Below, piece after piece: positions 55,297 to 64,000 of a stretch of DNA of 64,000 nt (the first letter of the stretch is position 1; every line of letters begins with the position of its first letter). Below the pieces are notes generated by a model. The model saw nothing but the letters and a program-made list of their open reading frames with translations, was not told where the DNA came from and searched no databases. Origin of the DNA: Mangrovibrevibacter kandeliae (GTDB taxonomy: Bacteria; Pseudomonadota; Alphaproteobacteria; Rhizobiales; Rhizobiaceae); the NCBI RefSeq assembly GCF_024519155.1, contig NZ_JANIFJ010000001.1, forward strand, positions 1,240,001 to 1,304,000, written 5' to 3'. The translations under genes were made by a program, and so were the position numbers.

Positions 55297-55376
55297 GCCG
55301 TCCGTCGCGGACGGGCAGTTGCGATTGCCCGTGCTGCCGACTGCGCCTTGTGCTCTCGAGCTCCGACGGCAGGACC

Positions 55377-55461
55377 GGAGGGATGCCCGAGTGGTTAAAG
55401 GGGACGGACTGTAAATCCGTTGGCTATGCCTACGTTGGTTCAAATCCAACTCCCTCCACCA
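55377..55461 (+). tRNA. tRNA-Tyr (anticodon GUA)
   Basis: An 85-base class II tRNA with acceptor GGAGGGA/TCCCTCC, discriminator A and encoded CCA. The anticodon arm ACGGA-CTGTAAA-TCCGT carries GTA and a long variable arm follows. T-loop TTCAAAT. Confidence 0.96.
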
Positions 55462-55485
55462 CTGCGGTCCGAGCTCGATGGGAAG

Positions 55486-55559
55486 GCGGGTATAGCTCAA
55501 TGGTAGAGCAGCAGCCTTCCAAGCTGAATATGCGGGTTCGATTCCCGCTACCCGCTCCA
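55486..55559 (+). tRNA. tRNA-Gly (anticodon UCC)
   Basis: A 74-base gene with acceptor GCGGGTA/TACCCGC, discriminator T and encoded CCA. The anticodon loop CTTCCAA carries TCC, and the T-arm GCGGG-TTCGATT-CCCGC is perfect. It is 24 bases after tRNA-Tyr and 163 before tuf, so the set is probably co-transcribed. Confidence 0.96.
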
Positions 55560-55722
55560 AGGCCCCGCGCCTCGTCCGGACGGTCGCGATCGCGTTTCGC
55601 TTCGCGTTCGACCGCTCCACGCGTCGGCACTTGAACTCCCGAATAAAGGTCATTAATCCGGGCGCGTCTTTGGCGGAGCTGGCATCGGTCTGCCCGTCGG
55701 CATCGCAGAATTGGGACAGTCA

Positions 55723-56898
<1,176 letters not shown>

Positions 56899-56906
56899 GG
56901 CAGATG

Positions 56907-56976
56907 GCCATCGGTGCCCAAGGCACCGATGGCTCTCCGGGATGAAACGAGAACGGGCCCTCGCGGGCCCGTTTTT
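56907..56976 (+). terminator. Tandem hairpins and terminator after tuf
   Basis: A first hairpin with a perfect 12-bp stem (56907-56918 / 56922-56933, loop CAA) is followed by a second with an 8-bp stem (acgggccc 56953-56960 / gggcccgt 56965-56972, TCGC loop) and TTTTT. The second is the intrinsic terminator; the first may protect the mRNA 3' end. Confidence 0.8.
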
Positions 56977-57131
56977 CTACAAGGAAGTTCGGAGCATCCC
57001 GTCGCGGACGAGGCTTCGGCGTGCCAAAAGCGGCGGGTGCCGTCACCGCGCCAGGGCCTCCCAACCCTGCCGCTCATCACACGCAGTCCCGGGACGCGGC
57101 CTCAGCCGCGACCCGACCCGCGCCAACGTCG

Positions 57132-58271
57132 TCAGATGCGCTTGTAGCCGACGCCGCTCCAGCGCCGCAGCTTCTCGAAGAGCGGCACTGCGGCATTGGC
57201 CTCGGCGACACGCTTTTCACCGAGCTCCTGCCAGGTTTCCAGCAAAGGCTGCAGGACGTCGCGGTCATCGAACCGGGCGCGCGCCCGTTCGCGCGACAAC
57301 TGCTCGGCGCGCGCCCACTGCTCGTCGCTCCAGCCTTCGGTCGCCTTGACGAGTTCGACCGCCTCGTCCTCCGTCGTGTACAGCCGCCCGGCTTCGCCCG
57401 CATACTCCGCCGCGCCGTAGACGTCGCGCGCGATGATCGTGCAGCCCGCTGCCATCGCCTCGGCGATCGAGACCGGCATCCCGAACGACACGTCCTTGTC
57501 GTAGGTGTGGAGGTAGATGCCGGCTTCGCTCATGTAGGCCGCGACCTCCTCATAGGAGATGTCGCTGACGATCTCGACCGGCGATCCGAGCTCCTTGTTG
57601 AGCGCCTCGAGCTCGCGAAAGAGGTCGTTCGGGCCAAGGCTGCAGACGATCAGAACCGACCGATAGCCCGGCAGCTTCGAGGCGATGCGGATGAAGCCGT
57701 CGAGATCCTTCGGCCGCTTGCAAGCCGCCGTCCGCACGATCATCTTCCGATTCTTCGCCACGCGCGGCGCCAGCCATTCATGGTGATAGCAGGACAGCAT
57801 CGGGAGGATCTTGCTGGTCTGGCTGCTCCACTTCTCCGCCAGATGCGGGAACATGTAGAGCCGCGTGATCGTGTCCTCGTCCTCGACACGCTGGATCTGC
57901 TTGGGCACGAAATGCCAGTGGCCACGGGCGGTGAGCGGCAGTCCGGCCCGCTTGGCAGCGTCCTTGTACTTCAGCGCGGTCTGGGTCCAGTGGGTGTGGA
58001 CGATGTCCGGCTGCACGAGGGTGATCGTGTCGTACAGGCTGCCGCGGTGGACCACGACGTCGCAATTGGCCTTCGATCGCGGATCGCCCTTCGACCAGAC
58101 CTCGATGTGCACGCCCCAGCTCTGCATCCGCTGGATCTCGGCGTTGATGTAGGACTCCGACAGCTGCGGAAAACTGTCCAGCGCGTACAGAACCTTCAGC
58201 GGAGTGCCGTCGGATTTGCGGATGGGCTGCCGCTGTTCGTCGGCGGTCGTCAGGTCCAGCATAGCTGACAT
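57132..58271 (-). CDS. Glycosyltransferase family 4-type protein
   Basis: A 379-aa GT-B fold glycosyltransferase. N-terminal LYALDSFPQLSESYINAEIQRMQ and HTHWTQTALKY; the C-terminal half shows LIVCSLGPNDLF, the nucleotide-sugar motif FGMPVSIAEAMAAGCTIIARDVYG (E-x7-E type), AGEAGRLYTTEDEAVEL and ARARFDDRDVLQPLLETW. ATG 58271 is chosen because GGGAG stands 8 bases ahead. It acts at the cytoplasmic face on a sugar donor of unknown kind, probably for surface polysaccharide or glycolipid. It is one of four genes inserted between tuf and tRNA-Trp. Confidence 0.8.
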   Translation of the reverse strand: MSAMLDLTTADEQRQPIRKSDGTPLKVLYALDSFPQLSESYINAEIQRMQSWGVHIEVWSKGDPRSKANCDVVVHRGSLYDTITLVQPDIVHTHWTQTALKYKDAAKRAGLPLTARGHWHFVPKQIQRVEDEDTITRLYMFPHLAEKWSSQTSKILPMLSCYHHEWLAPRVAKNRKMIVRTAACKRPKDLDGFIRIASKLPGYRSVLIVCSLGPNDLFRELEALNKELGSPVEIVSDISYEEVAAYMSEAGIYLHTYDKDVSFGMPVSIAEAMAAGCTIIARDVYGAAEYAGEAGRLYTTEDEAVELVKATEGWSDEQWARAEQLSRERARARFDDRDVLQPLLETWQELGEKRVAEANAAVPLFEKLRRWSGVGYKRI

Positions 58272-58530
58272 TCTTCTATCTCCCAGCACGCGCGCGAGGG
58301 TTCGTCCCCTCGCGGCAGATATGATCGGGTCGCTCGTCTTCTATGACAAAATCGAGCGAGGAGAAATAAGCTTGCCCTGCCGTCGAGGCTGCAAGGCCGC
58401 TCGGCGGGCCGACATAGGGCGCGCCCCACGGCCCGCGGGCCCGATGGACCTGCACTTTCGGGGCCGGCGCCCGTCGGATCACGCACTGCTCAACACCACC
58501 GGACGGGCGATGCGGGCGCTTGCCGGTCGC

Positions 58531-59559
58531 CTAGCGCAGATCCTGCATGAAGCCGGCCGCCACGAGCGCCTCGGACCCGAGATAGCGCTGCGAACCTTCG
58601 AAGCGGAAATCGGTGTGCGATCCGAATGCGCCGTGGTCGAGGATCCGCTTGTAGTAGACGGACCCGTTGTAATGCGAGCCGCTGGCGGCGATGCGCGCGA
58701 AATCCTCGACGGCGTCCGGCGTCAGCTTGTGGTGCAGGAGAACGCACTGAACGGGCGAGAAATTACGGGTGATCGGCAGCGGCCCGTGGTGGCTGCCGCC
58801 GGCGAACTGCAGCGCCCGGTCGGCGTAGACCAGCGGAAATTTCGTCAGGCGCATGTCGGTGCCGAAAAGGCGGTAGCGTGGGCCGCCGCGCACGGCGGTG
58901 CAGAACCGCTCCTCCGTCAGCCGGTAGCCGGTGCCATCGTAGAGGGGGCTCACGGCGGTGGGGAACGCATCGGTGCCGACGTCGACCGTGTTGTCGCCGA
59001 TCGGCCCGTCGGCATAGATGTCGAGCATCGCGGCCATCGCCCGTGTCCGCCCGCTGCGATCGAGATCGGCGATGAAGGCTGCCAGCGGTCGGCTCTCGCA
59101 GCCGGGAAAGACGAGATATTCGTCGCTGTCGATCGACACGTACCAGCGGTGACGACCGTAACGCTCGAGCAGCATGTCGCGCCACAGCAGGCCGCCGGAG
59201 GCCTGCCGGAATCCGACGTTGGAGCGATAGACGTCCACGTCCGGCGCCGCGCGGAGAATCTGCGGCGTCGCGTCCGACGACTGATCGTCGACGAAGGCGA
59301 ATCGCGCCACGCCGAGCCGCCGGTAGTGGGCGAGGAAGGACGGGAGATGCTTGGCGATGTCCTTGCCGACGCAAAGCAGGACGACGGCATCGGGTGCGAG
59401 CGGCTGCGCGCTCGCGGTGACCTGATGCAGTTCGATGCCGTCGCGGCTCCGGGCACGGCGATGGAAACGCACGTCCCTGAAGGCGAGCCGCAGCCTGTCG
59501 AGGGGAGAGAGCCGGCCGACCTTGTTCCAATCCGCGGGGTCGGCGACGGGGTAATGCAT
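58531..59559 (-). CDS. Glycosyltransferase family 2-type protein
   Basis: A 342-aa GT-A type glycosyltransferase. VVLLCVGKDIAKHLPSFLAH, RFAFVDDQSSDATPQIL and RWYVSIDSDEYLVFPG (acidic motif DSDE) show the fold and donor/metal site. The rest has a histidine-containing stretch (FAGGSHHGPLPITRNFSPVQ). I cannot name its donor or acceptor. ATG 59559 has GGAAGGA upstream. It shares orientation with the family 4 enzyme downstream (259-bp gap). Confidence 0.78.
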   Translation of the reverse strand: MHYPVADPADWNKVGRLSPLDRLRLAFRDVRFHRRARSRDGIELHQVTASAQPLAPDAVVLLCVGKDIAKHLPSFLAHYRRLGVARFAFVDDQSSDATPQILRAAPDVDVYRSNVGFRQASGGLLWRDMLLERYGRHRWYVSIDSDEYLVFPGCESRPLAAFIADLDRSGRTRAMAAMLDIYADGPIGDNTVDVGTDAFPTAVSPLYDGTGYRLTEERFCTAVRGGPRYRLFGTDMRLTKFPLVYADRALQFAGGSHHGPLPITRNFSPVQCVLLHHKLTPDAVEDFARIAASGSHYNGSVYYKRILDHGAFGSHTDFRFEGSQRYLGSEALVAAGFMQDLR

Positions 59560-59784
59560 GGGCGGGTCCTTCCGATTGCGGCGCTTCTTGCATGAGCCCG
59601 GACGCGCCCGCAAGCAGTCGGAACTCCGCGATTCACCGTCGCCTCGGGTGCCGGCGACCGGACGCCGCGTCCTGTGCCGGTTGCGAAAGGATCGCCGATA
59701 CGTTGAACTGCGCACCGCGCCGGATGTGTGGGGTGGCCTCGGGACTGTTGAAGCGTCGGGGCACGGGGACGAGTGGAGGGTGTG

Positions 59785-60468
59785 ATGGATAGCGCGAGGG
59801 TCTGCATCGGCTTCGACAGCAAGGAGGTCGTGGCCTACCACGTCCTGTGTCAGAGCATCCTCGATCGGGCGTCCATCCCGGTCCAGTTCGTGCCGATCGT
59901 GCTGTCCAATCTCGGCGGCATCTTCACCCGCGAGCGCAACGCGCTGCAGTCGACCGAGTTTTCCTTCTCGCGCTTTCTGACGCCGCTGCTGTCCGACTAC
60001 CAGGGCTGGAGCCTCTTTCTCGATTGCGACATGCTCTTCCGGGCCGACATCGCCGAACTCTGGGCGCTGCGGGACGACCGCTATGCGGTGCAGGTCGTCA
60101 AGCACGACTACCAGCCGAAGGTCGAGACCAAGTTCCTCGGGCAGACGCAGACCAAGTACGAGAAGAAGAACTGGTCGAGCGCCATGCTGTTCAACAACGC
60201 CCGATGCACGGCGCTGACGCAGGACTACGTCAACACCGCCACGGGCCTTCAGCTGCACCAGTTCAAATGGCTGGACGGCGACGAGAATATCGGCGAGATC
60301 CCGGCTGCCTGGAACTGGCTCGTGAACGAGTACGACTACGATCCGAATGCCAAGAACGTCCATTTCACCGACGGCGGTCCCTATTTTGACGAGTACCGGA
60401 ACGACGACTATGCCGAGGAGTGGTTCGCCGCGCGCGATCGCATGCTGCATGTCCAGCAGCGCGTCTGA
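59785..60468 (+). CDS. Glycosyltransferase with DxD motif (GT-A/GT8-like)
   Basis: A 227-aa protein: ARVCIGFDSKEVVAYHVLCQ, then SFSRFLTPLLSDYQGWSLFLDCDMLFRADIAEL with the DCD metal/nucleotide-sugar motif, FNNARCTALTQDYVN and HFTDGGPYFDEYRND near the end. This is the glycosyltransferase-A pattern resembling family 8. ATG 59785 is preceded by GGAGGG; a GTG at 59773 is an alternative. Donor and acceptor are unknown. It is followed after 45 bases by the sialyltransferase-like gene on the same strand. Confidence 0.75.
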   Translation: MDSARVCIGFDSKEVVAYHVLCQSILDRASIPVQFVPIVLSNLGGIFTRERNALQSTEFSFSRFLTPLLSDYQGWSLFLDCDMLFRADIAELWALRDDRYAVQVVKHDYQPKVETKFLGQTQTKYEKKNWSSAMLFNNARCTALTQDYVNTATGLQLHQFKWLDGDENIGEIPAAWNWLVNEYDYDPNAKNVHFTDGGPYFDEYRNDDYAEEWFAARDRMLHVQQRV

Positions 60469-60513
60469 GACGAGGGCGAGATCGGCCGCCGCCGCGGGGA
60501 ACGCGATCCACTC

Positions 60514-61374
60514 ATGACGATGATCAGCAGTGCCGTCCTGCGGGACGATCCGCGCGGCTTCTTCGGCCGGTTCGACGCGCTCGTTCTCGTCGCCAACAGT
60601 GCCGAGGTCGCATCGGCGGTCCGCGAGGAGCATTTCGGGGAGCGGCCGCTCTTCGTGTTCTTCAACAAGGCGTTCCGGGTGCTGGATGCTCCCTTCCAGC
60701 GCGACTGCCTGCTCGTGTCACGCTCTTCGCCGGTGGGCTCCAGCCTGATCTATCGGGGCGAGCTCGGAGCGGTGCTGAAACTCCTCGACACGCCGCACTT
60801 CCACGGGATCATCAACTTCCGCGCCGGGGCGGAAGAACTCCTCAGCCTGCCGGAAGACTTCGGCCGCCCGGACGTCGCCAATCTCGACCTGACGGAAGCG
60901 CTGGATCGGATCTATCCGAAGGGCCGGCTGCCCAGCACCGGCTTTGCCATGGTGACGTGGCTCGCCGGGCTGGACCTCGGCGTGCCGATCCATCTCCTCG
61001 GTTTTTCCGGCGTGCGGCAGGACGTCTGGCGGGTCTACGACGTGCACGACTGGAGCTGGGAGCAGACCGTGCTGAAGCTTCTAGCCGGCCGCGGCATCAT
61101 CGTCGAGAACCGCGCCGGCGGCAGCGGGGCATGGCCGATCGACGCGCTCGTCGCGCAGTTTCCCCAGTTCGATCGTCAGAGCGTCGAATCGATGGCGATC
61201 GAGGTGCTGTCGGCGCGCCTCTCGGCGGCCAACCGGTCGATCGACCAGCTGTTCTCGACGGTGAAGCTGCAGATCGCGCTCAGCAAGCTTCTGCGCTCGC
61301 TGCGGCCGAAGTCGCGCAAGGTGCGGGCTCGCGAGAAGCTGAAGAAACGGATCGACGCCCAAAACACCGGATGA
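60514..61374 (+). CDS. Unassigned protein, sialyltransferase-like (GT29/GT42) candidate
   Basis: A 286-aa protein. The N-terminal third has ALVLVANSAEVASAV and the middle RLPSTGFAMVTWLAGLDLGVPIHLLGFSG followed by YDVHDWSWEQTVLKLLAG. The PSTGFAMVTWLA...HLLGF...HDW arrangement reminds me of the donor-site motifs of bacterial sialyltransferase-like families, but I cannot align it with confidence. The C-terminal end is basic (RPKSRKVRAREKLKKRIDAQ). It has no signal peptide. Overlap of its end with the tRNA-Trp promoter region is tight (3 bases between stop and -35). Confidence 0.55.
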   Translation: MTMISSAVLRDDPRGFFGRFDALVLVANSAEVASAVREEHFGERPLFVFFNKAFRVLDAPFQRDCLLVSRSSPVGSSLIYRGELGAVLKLLDTPHFHGIINFRAGAEELLSLPEDFGRPDVANLDLTEALDRIYPKGRLPSTGFAMVTWLAGLDLGVPIHLLGFSGVRQDVWRVYDVHDWSWEQTVLKLLAGRGIIVENRAGGSGAWPIDALVAQFPQFDRQSVESMAIEVLSARLSAANRSIDQLFSTVKLQIALSKLLRSLRPKSRKVRAREKLKKRIDAQNTG

Positions 61375-61377
61375 CCA

Positions 61378-61406
61378 TTGCCAACGTCCATGCAGGCTTG
61401 CTAGAT
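61378..61406 (+). promoter_or_regulatory. Candidate sigma-70 promoter of tRNA-Trp
   Basis: TTGCCA (61378-61383), 17-base spacer, CTAGAT (61401-61406), ending 15 bases before the tRNA. Confidence 0.6.
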
Positions 61407-61421
61407 GCCTGCCGCGTGCAC

Positions 61422-61497
<76 letters not shown>

Positions 61498-61531
61498 CGC
61501 CGCATCCGGTGGATTAGACCCGGGACAGGAC

Positions 61532-61559
61532 TTGTGAATCGGGTCCCGTACGGTTATGT
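61532..61559 (+). promoter_or_regulatory. Candidate promoter of secE-nusG-rplKA
   Basis: TTGTGA (61532-61537), 16-base spacer, TTATGT (61554-61559), about 78 bases before the secE ATG. Confidence 0.45.
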
Positions 61560-61636
61560 AATCCATTCCGACAGACAGACACACGGCGCGTCGGGCTGGT
61601 AAGCAGCCCCGTACGCGCCTTATGCCATGGGCGCAG

Positions 61637-61837
61637 ATGGCCGCGAAAACCACCCCCTTCACCTTCCTGCAGCAGGTGCGCTCGGAAGTCGCCAAGGTGA
61701 CTTGGCCGACCCGGCGGGAGACCATGATCTCGACGCTCATGGTCATCGTGATGGTCGCCTTCGCGTCCGTCTTCTTCTTCGTGGCGGATCAGGTCCTCGG
61801 CTATCTCGTCGGTCTGATCATGAGTGCCGGTCAGTGA
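61637..61837 (+). CDS. secE: Preprotein translocase subunit SecE
   Basis: A 66-aa single-pass inner-membrane component of SecYEG. MAAKTTPFTFLQQVRSEVAK followed by VTWPTRRET is the SecE amphipathic helix and signature, then one membrane helix (LMVIVMVAFASVFFFVADQVL). Short SecE of about 60-70 aa is normal in Alphaproteobacteria. ATG 61637 fits the family; ATG 61622 would add five residues. nusG follows after 21 bases. Confidence 0.95.
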   Translation: MAAKTTPFTFLQQVRSEVAKVTWPTRRETMISTLMVIVMVAFASVFFFVADQVLGYLVGLIMSAGQ

Positions 61838-61858
61838 GCCGGGGGGATTTGACGTTAG

Positions 61859-62389
61859 ATGACGCCTCGTTGGTATATCGTTCACGCGTATTCGAATTTC
61901 GAGAAGAAGGTCGCTGAATCGATCGAGGAGCAGGCGCGTCTGAAGGGTCTTTGGGATCGGTTCGAGAAGATCCTGGTCCCGACCGAGCGCGTCGTCGAGG
62001 TGCGTCGCGGGCGCAAGGTCGATTCGGAGCGCAAGTTCTTCCCGGGTTACGTGCTTGTGAAGGTGCAGCTGACTGACCAGGTGTTCTCGCTGATCAAGAA
62101 CACGCCGAAGGTTACCGGGTTCCTCGGTTCGGAGAACCGCCCGGTGCCGATCTCGGAGGCCGAGGTCGATCGTATCCTCAACCAGGTGCAGGACGGGGCC
62201 GAGCGGCCGAAGCCGACGATCGCCTACGACATCGGCGAGCAGGTGCGGGTGTCCGACGGTCCCTTCGCCTCGTTCAACGGCATCGTCCAGGAAGTCGACC
62301 AGGAGCGCTCGCGCCTCAAGGTCGAGGTGTCGATCTTCGGGCGCGCGACGCCGGTGGATCTGGAATTCGGTCAGGTCGAGAAGGTCTGA
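61859..62389 (+). CDS. nusG: Transcription termination/antitermination protein NusG
   Basis: A 176-aa transcription elongation factor linking RNA polymerase, Rho and ribosome. N-terminal NGN domain: [19 protein letters not shown], then [18 protein letters not shown] domain: [22 protein letters not shown] and [17 protein letters not shown] at the end. Length is standard. ATG 61859 lies after a weak Shine-Dalgarno; secE-nusG-rplK-rplA are the usual order. Confidence 0.96.
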   Translation: MTPRWYIVHAYSNFEKKVAESIEEQARLKGLWDRFEKILVPTERVVEVRRGRKVDSERKFFPGYVLVKVQLTDQVFSLIKNTPKVTGFLGSENRPVPISEAEVDRILNQVQDGAERPKPTIAYDIGEQVRVSDGPFASFNGIVQEVDQERSRLKVEVSIFGRATPVDLEFGQVEKV

Positions 62390-62532
62390 TCGGGAAGGGG
62401 CGGCGACCAGCCGTCCGAAGCGCGCGGGAGGGGAGGCGGCTCAGCCGGCCGTCCGATCCGGACCGCGCAACTGCAGGCCTCCTTGGGGAGGCAGGACGCC
62501 GGGCGACCGGCACACGATAAAGGCAGGCAGAC

Positions 62533-62961
62533 ATGGCTAAGAAGATTGCAGGCCAGCTGAAGCTGCAGGTGAAGGCCGGTTCGGCGACCCCGTCGCCCCC
62601 GATCGGCCCGGCCCTCGGTCAGCGCGGCATCAACATCATGGAGTTCTGCAAGGCGTTCAATGCGCAGACCCAGGAGATGGAGAAGGGGTCCCCCGTTCCG
62701 GTGGTGATCACCTACTATCAGGACAAGTCGTTCACCTTCGTGATGAAGACCGCTCCGGTCAGCTACTTCCTCAAGAAGGCGGCCGGCCTCGACAAGGGCT
62801 CCACCGCGCCCGGCAAGACGAGCGCCGGACAGGTGACGCGCGACCAGGTCCGCGACATCGCCGAGAAGAAGATGAAGGACCTCAACGCGATCGACGTCGA
62901 GGGCGCCATGAAGATGATCGAAGGCTCGGCGCGCGCCATGGGCCTGGAAGTGGTGGGCTGA
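62533..62961 (+). CDS. rplK: 50S ribosomal protein L11
   Basis: A 142-aa ribosomal protein of the GTPase-associated stalk base. [20 protein letters not shown] and [24 protein letters not shown] are invariant features; [14 protein letters not shown] and the C-terminal [25 protein letters not shown] complete it. It is preceded by 143 bases that include a GCCTCC/GGAGGC hairpin (62477-62492), a possible site for L1 feedback control. It is 4 bases upstream of rplA. Confidence 0.97.
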   Translation: MAKKIAGQLKLQVKAGSATPSPPIGPALGQRGINIMEFCKAFNAQTQEMEKGSPVPVVITYYQDKSFTFVMKTAPVSYFLKKAAGLDKGSTAPGKTSAGQVTRDQVRDIAEKKMKDLNAIDVEGAMKMIEGSARAMGLEVVG

Positions 62962-62965
62962 GACG

Positions 62966-63667
62966 ATGGCGAAGATTGGCAAGCGCATCACCAAGGCCCG
63001 TGAGGGTCTCGATCCGACCAAGCTCTATGCGCTCAGCGATGCCGTGTCGCTGCTCAAGGAGCGGGCGAGCGTGAAGTTCGACGAGACCGTCGAGATCGCG
63101 ATGAATCTCGGGGTCGACCCGCGCCACGCCGACCAGATGGTCCGCGGCGTGGTCAACCTGCCGAACGGCACGGGCCGCACGGTCCGCGTCGCCGTGTTCG
63201 CGCGCGGCGACAAGGCCGACGAGGCGAAGGCCGCGGGCGCCGACATCGTCGGTGCCGAGGAACTCGTTGCCGAGGTTCAGGCCGGCACCATCAATTTCGA
63301 CCGCGCCATCGCGACCCCCGACATGATGGGTCTCGTCGGCCGCCTCGGTAAGGTGCTCGGCCCGCGTGGCCTGATGCCGAACCCGCGCGTCGGCACGGTG
63401 ACGCCGGACGTCGCGGCGGCGGTTAAGGCCTCCAAGGGCGGCGCCGTCGAGTTTCGCGTCGAGAAGGCGGGCATCGTCCACGCCGGCGTCGGCAAGGTGT
63501 CCTTCGGCGCCGAGCAGCTCGCCGAGAACATCCGCGCCTTCGCGGACGCGGTGCAGAAGGCCAAGCCCGCGGGTGCCAAGGGCACCTATGTGCAGCGCGT
63601 GGCGATCACCTCGACCATGGGCCCGGGCCTGAAGCTCGATCCGTCGAGCCTGCAGATCTCGGCCTGA
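62966..63667 (+). CDS. rplA: 50S ribosomal protein L1
   Basis: A 233-aa ribosomal protein binding 23S rRNA, and its own mRNA for feedback control in many bacteria. [57 protein letters not shown] and [17 protein letters not shown] are family features, including the L1 signature. It starts 4 bases after rplK and ends the rplKA pair. Terminator-like hairpins follow. Confidence 0.97.
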   Translation: MAKIGKRITKAREGLDPTKLYALSDAVSLLKERASVKFDETVEIAMNLGVDPRHADQMVRGVVNLPNGTGRTVRVAVFARGDKADEAKAAGADIVGAEELVAEVQAGTINFDRAIATPDMMGLVGRLGKVLGPRGLMPNPRVGTVTPDVAAAVKASKGGAVEFRVEKAGIVHAGVGKVSFGAEQLAENIRAFADAVQKAKPAGAKGTYVQRVAITSTMGPGLKLDPSSLQISA

Positions 63668-63720
63668 GGCTTAACATTTCGGGACGGGGACCTTATATCC
63701 GCCGTCTTGTGCAAAAGGTT

Positions 63721-63770
63721 CCGGGCCGCTCGCGGCCCGGTTCGGCGAGGTTTCGGCCTCGTCTTTTCCT
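63721..63770 (+). terminator. Terminator/attenuator hairpins after rplA
   Basis: A perfect 8-bp hairpin (ccgggccg 63721-63728 / cggcccgg 63733-63740) followed by a second, 5-bp hairpin (cgagg 63746-63750 / cctcg 63757-63761) and CTTTTCC. Either alone could end or attenuate transcription before rplJ. Confidence 0.5.
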
Positions 63771-64000
63771 GTCCGAGATTGCAGGCGAGGGCCGTTCGCG
63801 GCGCTCATAATCGCTTGGTAAGCCTGCATGAGACGGGGCGACACCGAATTGTCCGGCCTGGCCGGAGCCTTCGGTTCGAACCTCTGAATGCCTTGTGCCG
63901 CTCGTGGTTCCCTTGAAAGGAGCCCGGACGCCGAGGGGACAGGATCTCTGAAGCGTCGTCCGTTCGCGGACGGCAAAAGGCAACCGGCGGTCGCCCACCC
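63771..64000 (+). promoter_or_regulatory. rplJ upstream leader, probably ribosomal L10 leader
   Basis: The last 230 bases hold no gene. By position they are the region before rplJ (L10), which lies outside the window. The stretch 63930-64000, with ...GGACAGGATCTCTGAAGC, CGTCCGTTCGCGGACGG (hairpin) and CGGCGGTCGCC, looks like the structured L10 leader to which L10(L12)4 binds for feedback control. Assigned by position and general look. Confidence 0.4.

Overview
The window is high-GC chromosomal DNA of an alphaproteobacterium, almost certainly of the order Hyphomicrobiales (Rhizobiales). This rests on gene order and on lineage-typical genes: popZ, exoR, a fused secDF, a DUF1127 gene followed by anti-Shine-Dalgarno hairpin RNAs, and the run argS-SPOR-nagZ-tatABC-serS-surE-pcm-LysM/M23-DUF815-yajC-secDF. 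I cannot place it below order level.

Layout. 1-3.75 kb is the right end of a prophage: a partial structural-type gene, a cysteine-rich secreted peptide, a muramidase endolysin with a hydrophobic tail, small membrane proteins and an exported SNase-type nuclease. It ends in the 5' half of a tRNA-Cys gene. 4-10.7 kb holds a PCMT-family methyltransferase, tolC, popZ, exoR, xth, a conserved unknown gene and erpA. 10.8-32.3 kb is a dense housekeeping block: dgt, argS, a SPOR protein, nagZ, tatABC, serS, surE, pcm, a degenerate LytM protein, a DUF815 ATPase, yajC-secDF, an Mth938-like gene, a phytoene-synthase-family gene, a DUF4153 protein and trmFO.

32.4-32.9 kb, on the minus strand, carries a 47-aa DUF1127 gene followed by three ~121-bp tandem units. 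Each unit has three hairpins with CCUCC-type (anti-Shine-Dalgarno) loops. This matches the alphaproteobacterial 'cuckoo'/CcsR small-RNA arrangement and is the most interesting element here.

33.3-43 kb is a protein quality-control cluster: tRNA-Leu, tig, an MscS channel, clpP, clpX, lon and hupB, with candidate heat-shock promoters before clpP and lon. 43.5-55.2 kb is more accessory: tRNA-Val; a TRAP transporter operon ending in a gamma-glutamyltransferase-like gene; a Tat-exported PhoD phosphatase; an aldo/keto reductase; a class III aminotransferase; a DUF3563-like protein; a ferritin-like protein with a possible general-stress promoter; a 3-methyladenine glycosylase; and rlmB.

55.3-64 kb is a translation and secretion cluster: tRNA-Tyr, tRNA-Gly, tuf, then tRNA-Trp, secE, nusG, rplK, rplA and the start of the rplJ leader. 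It is interrupted by four genes, three glycosyltransferases and one sialyltransferase-like protein, between tuf and tRNA-Trp. Export is a common thread: TatABC, SecDF-YajC and SecE are encoded here, together with two proteins carrying twin-arginine signals (PhoD and, probably, DctP).
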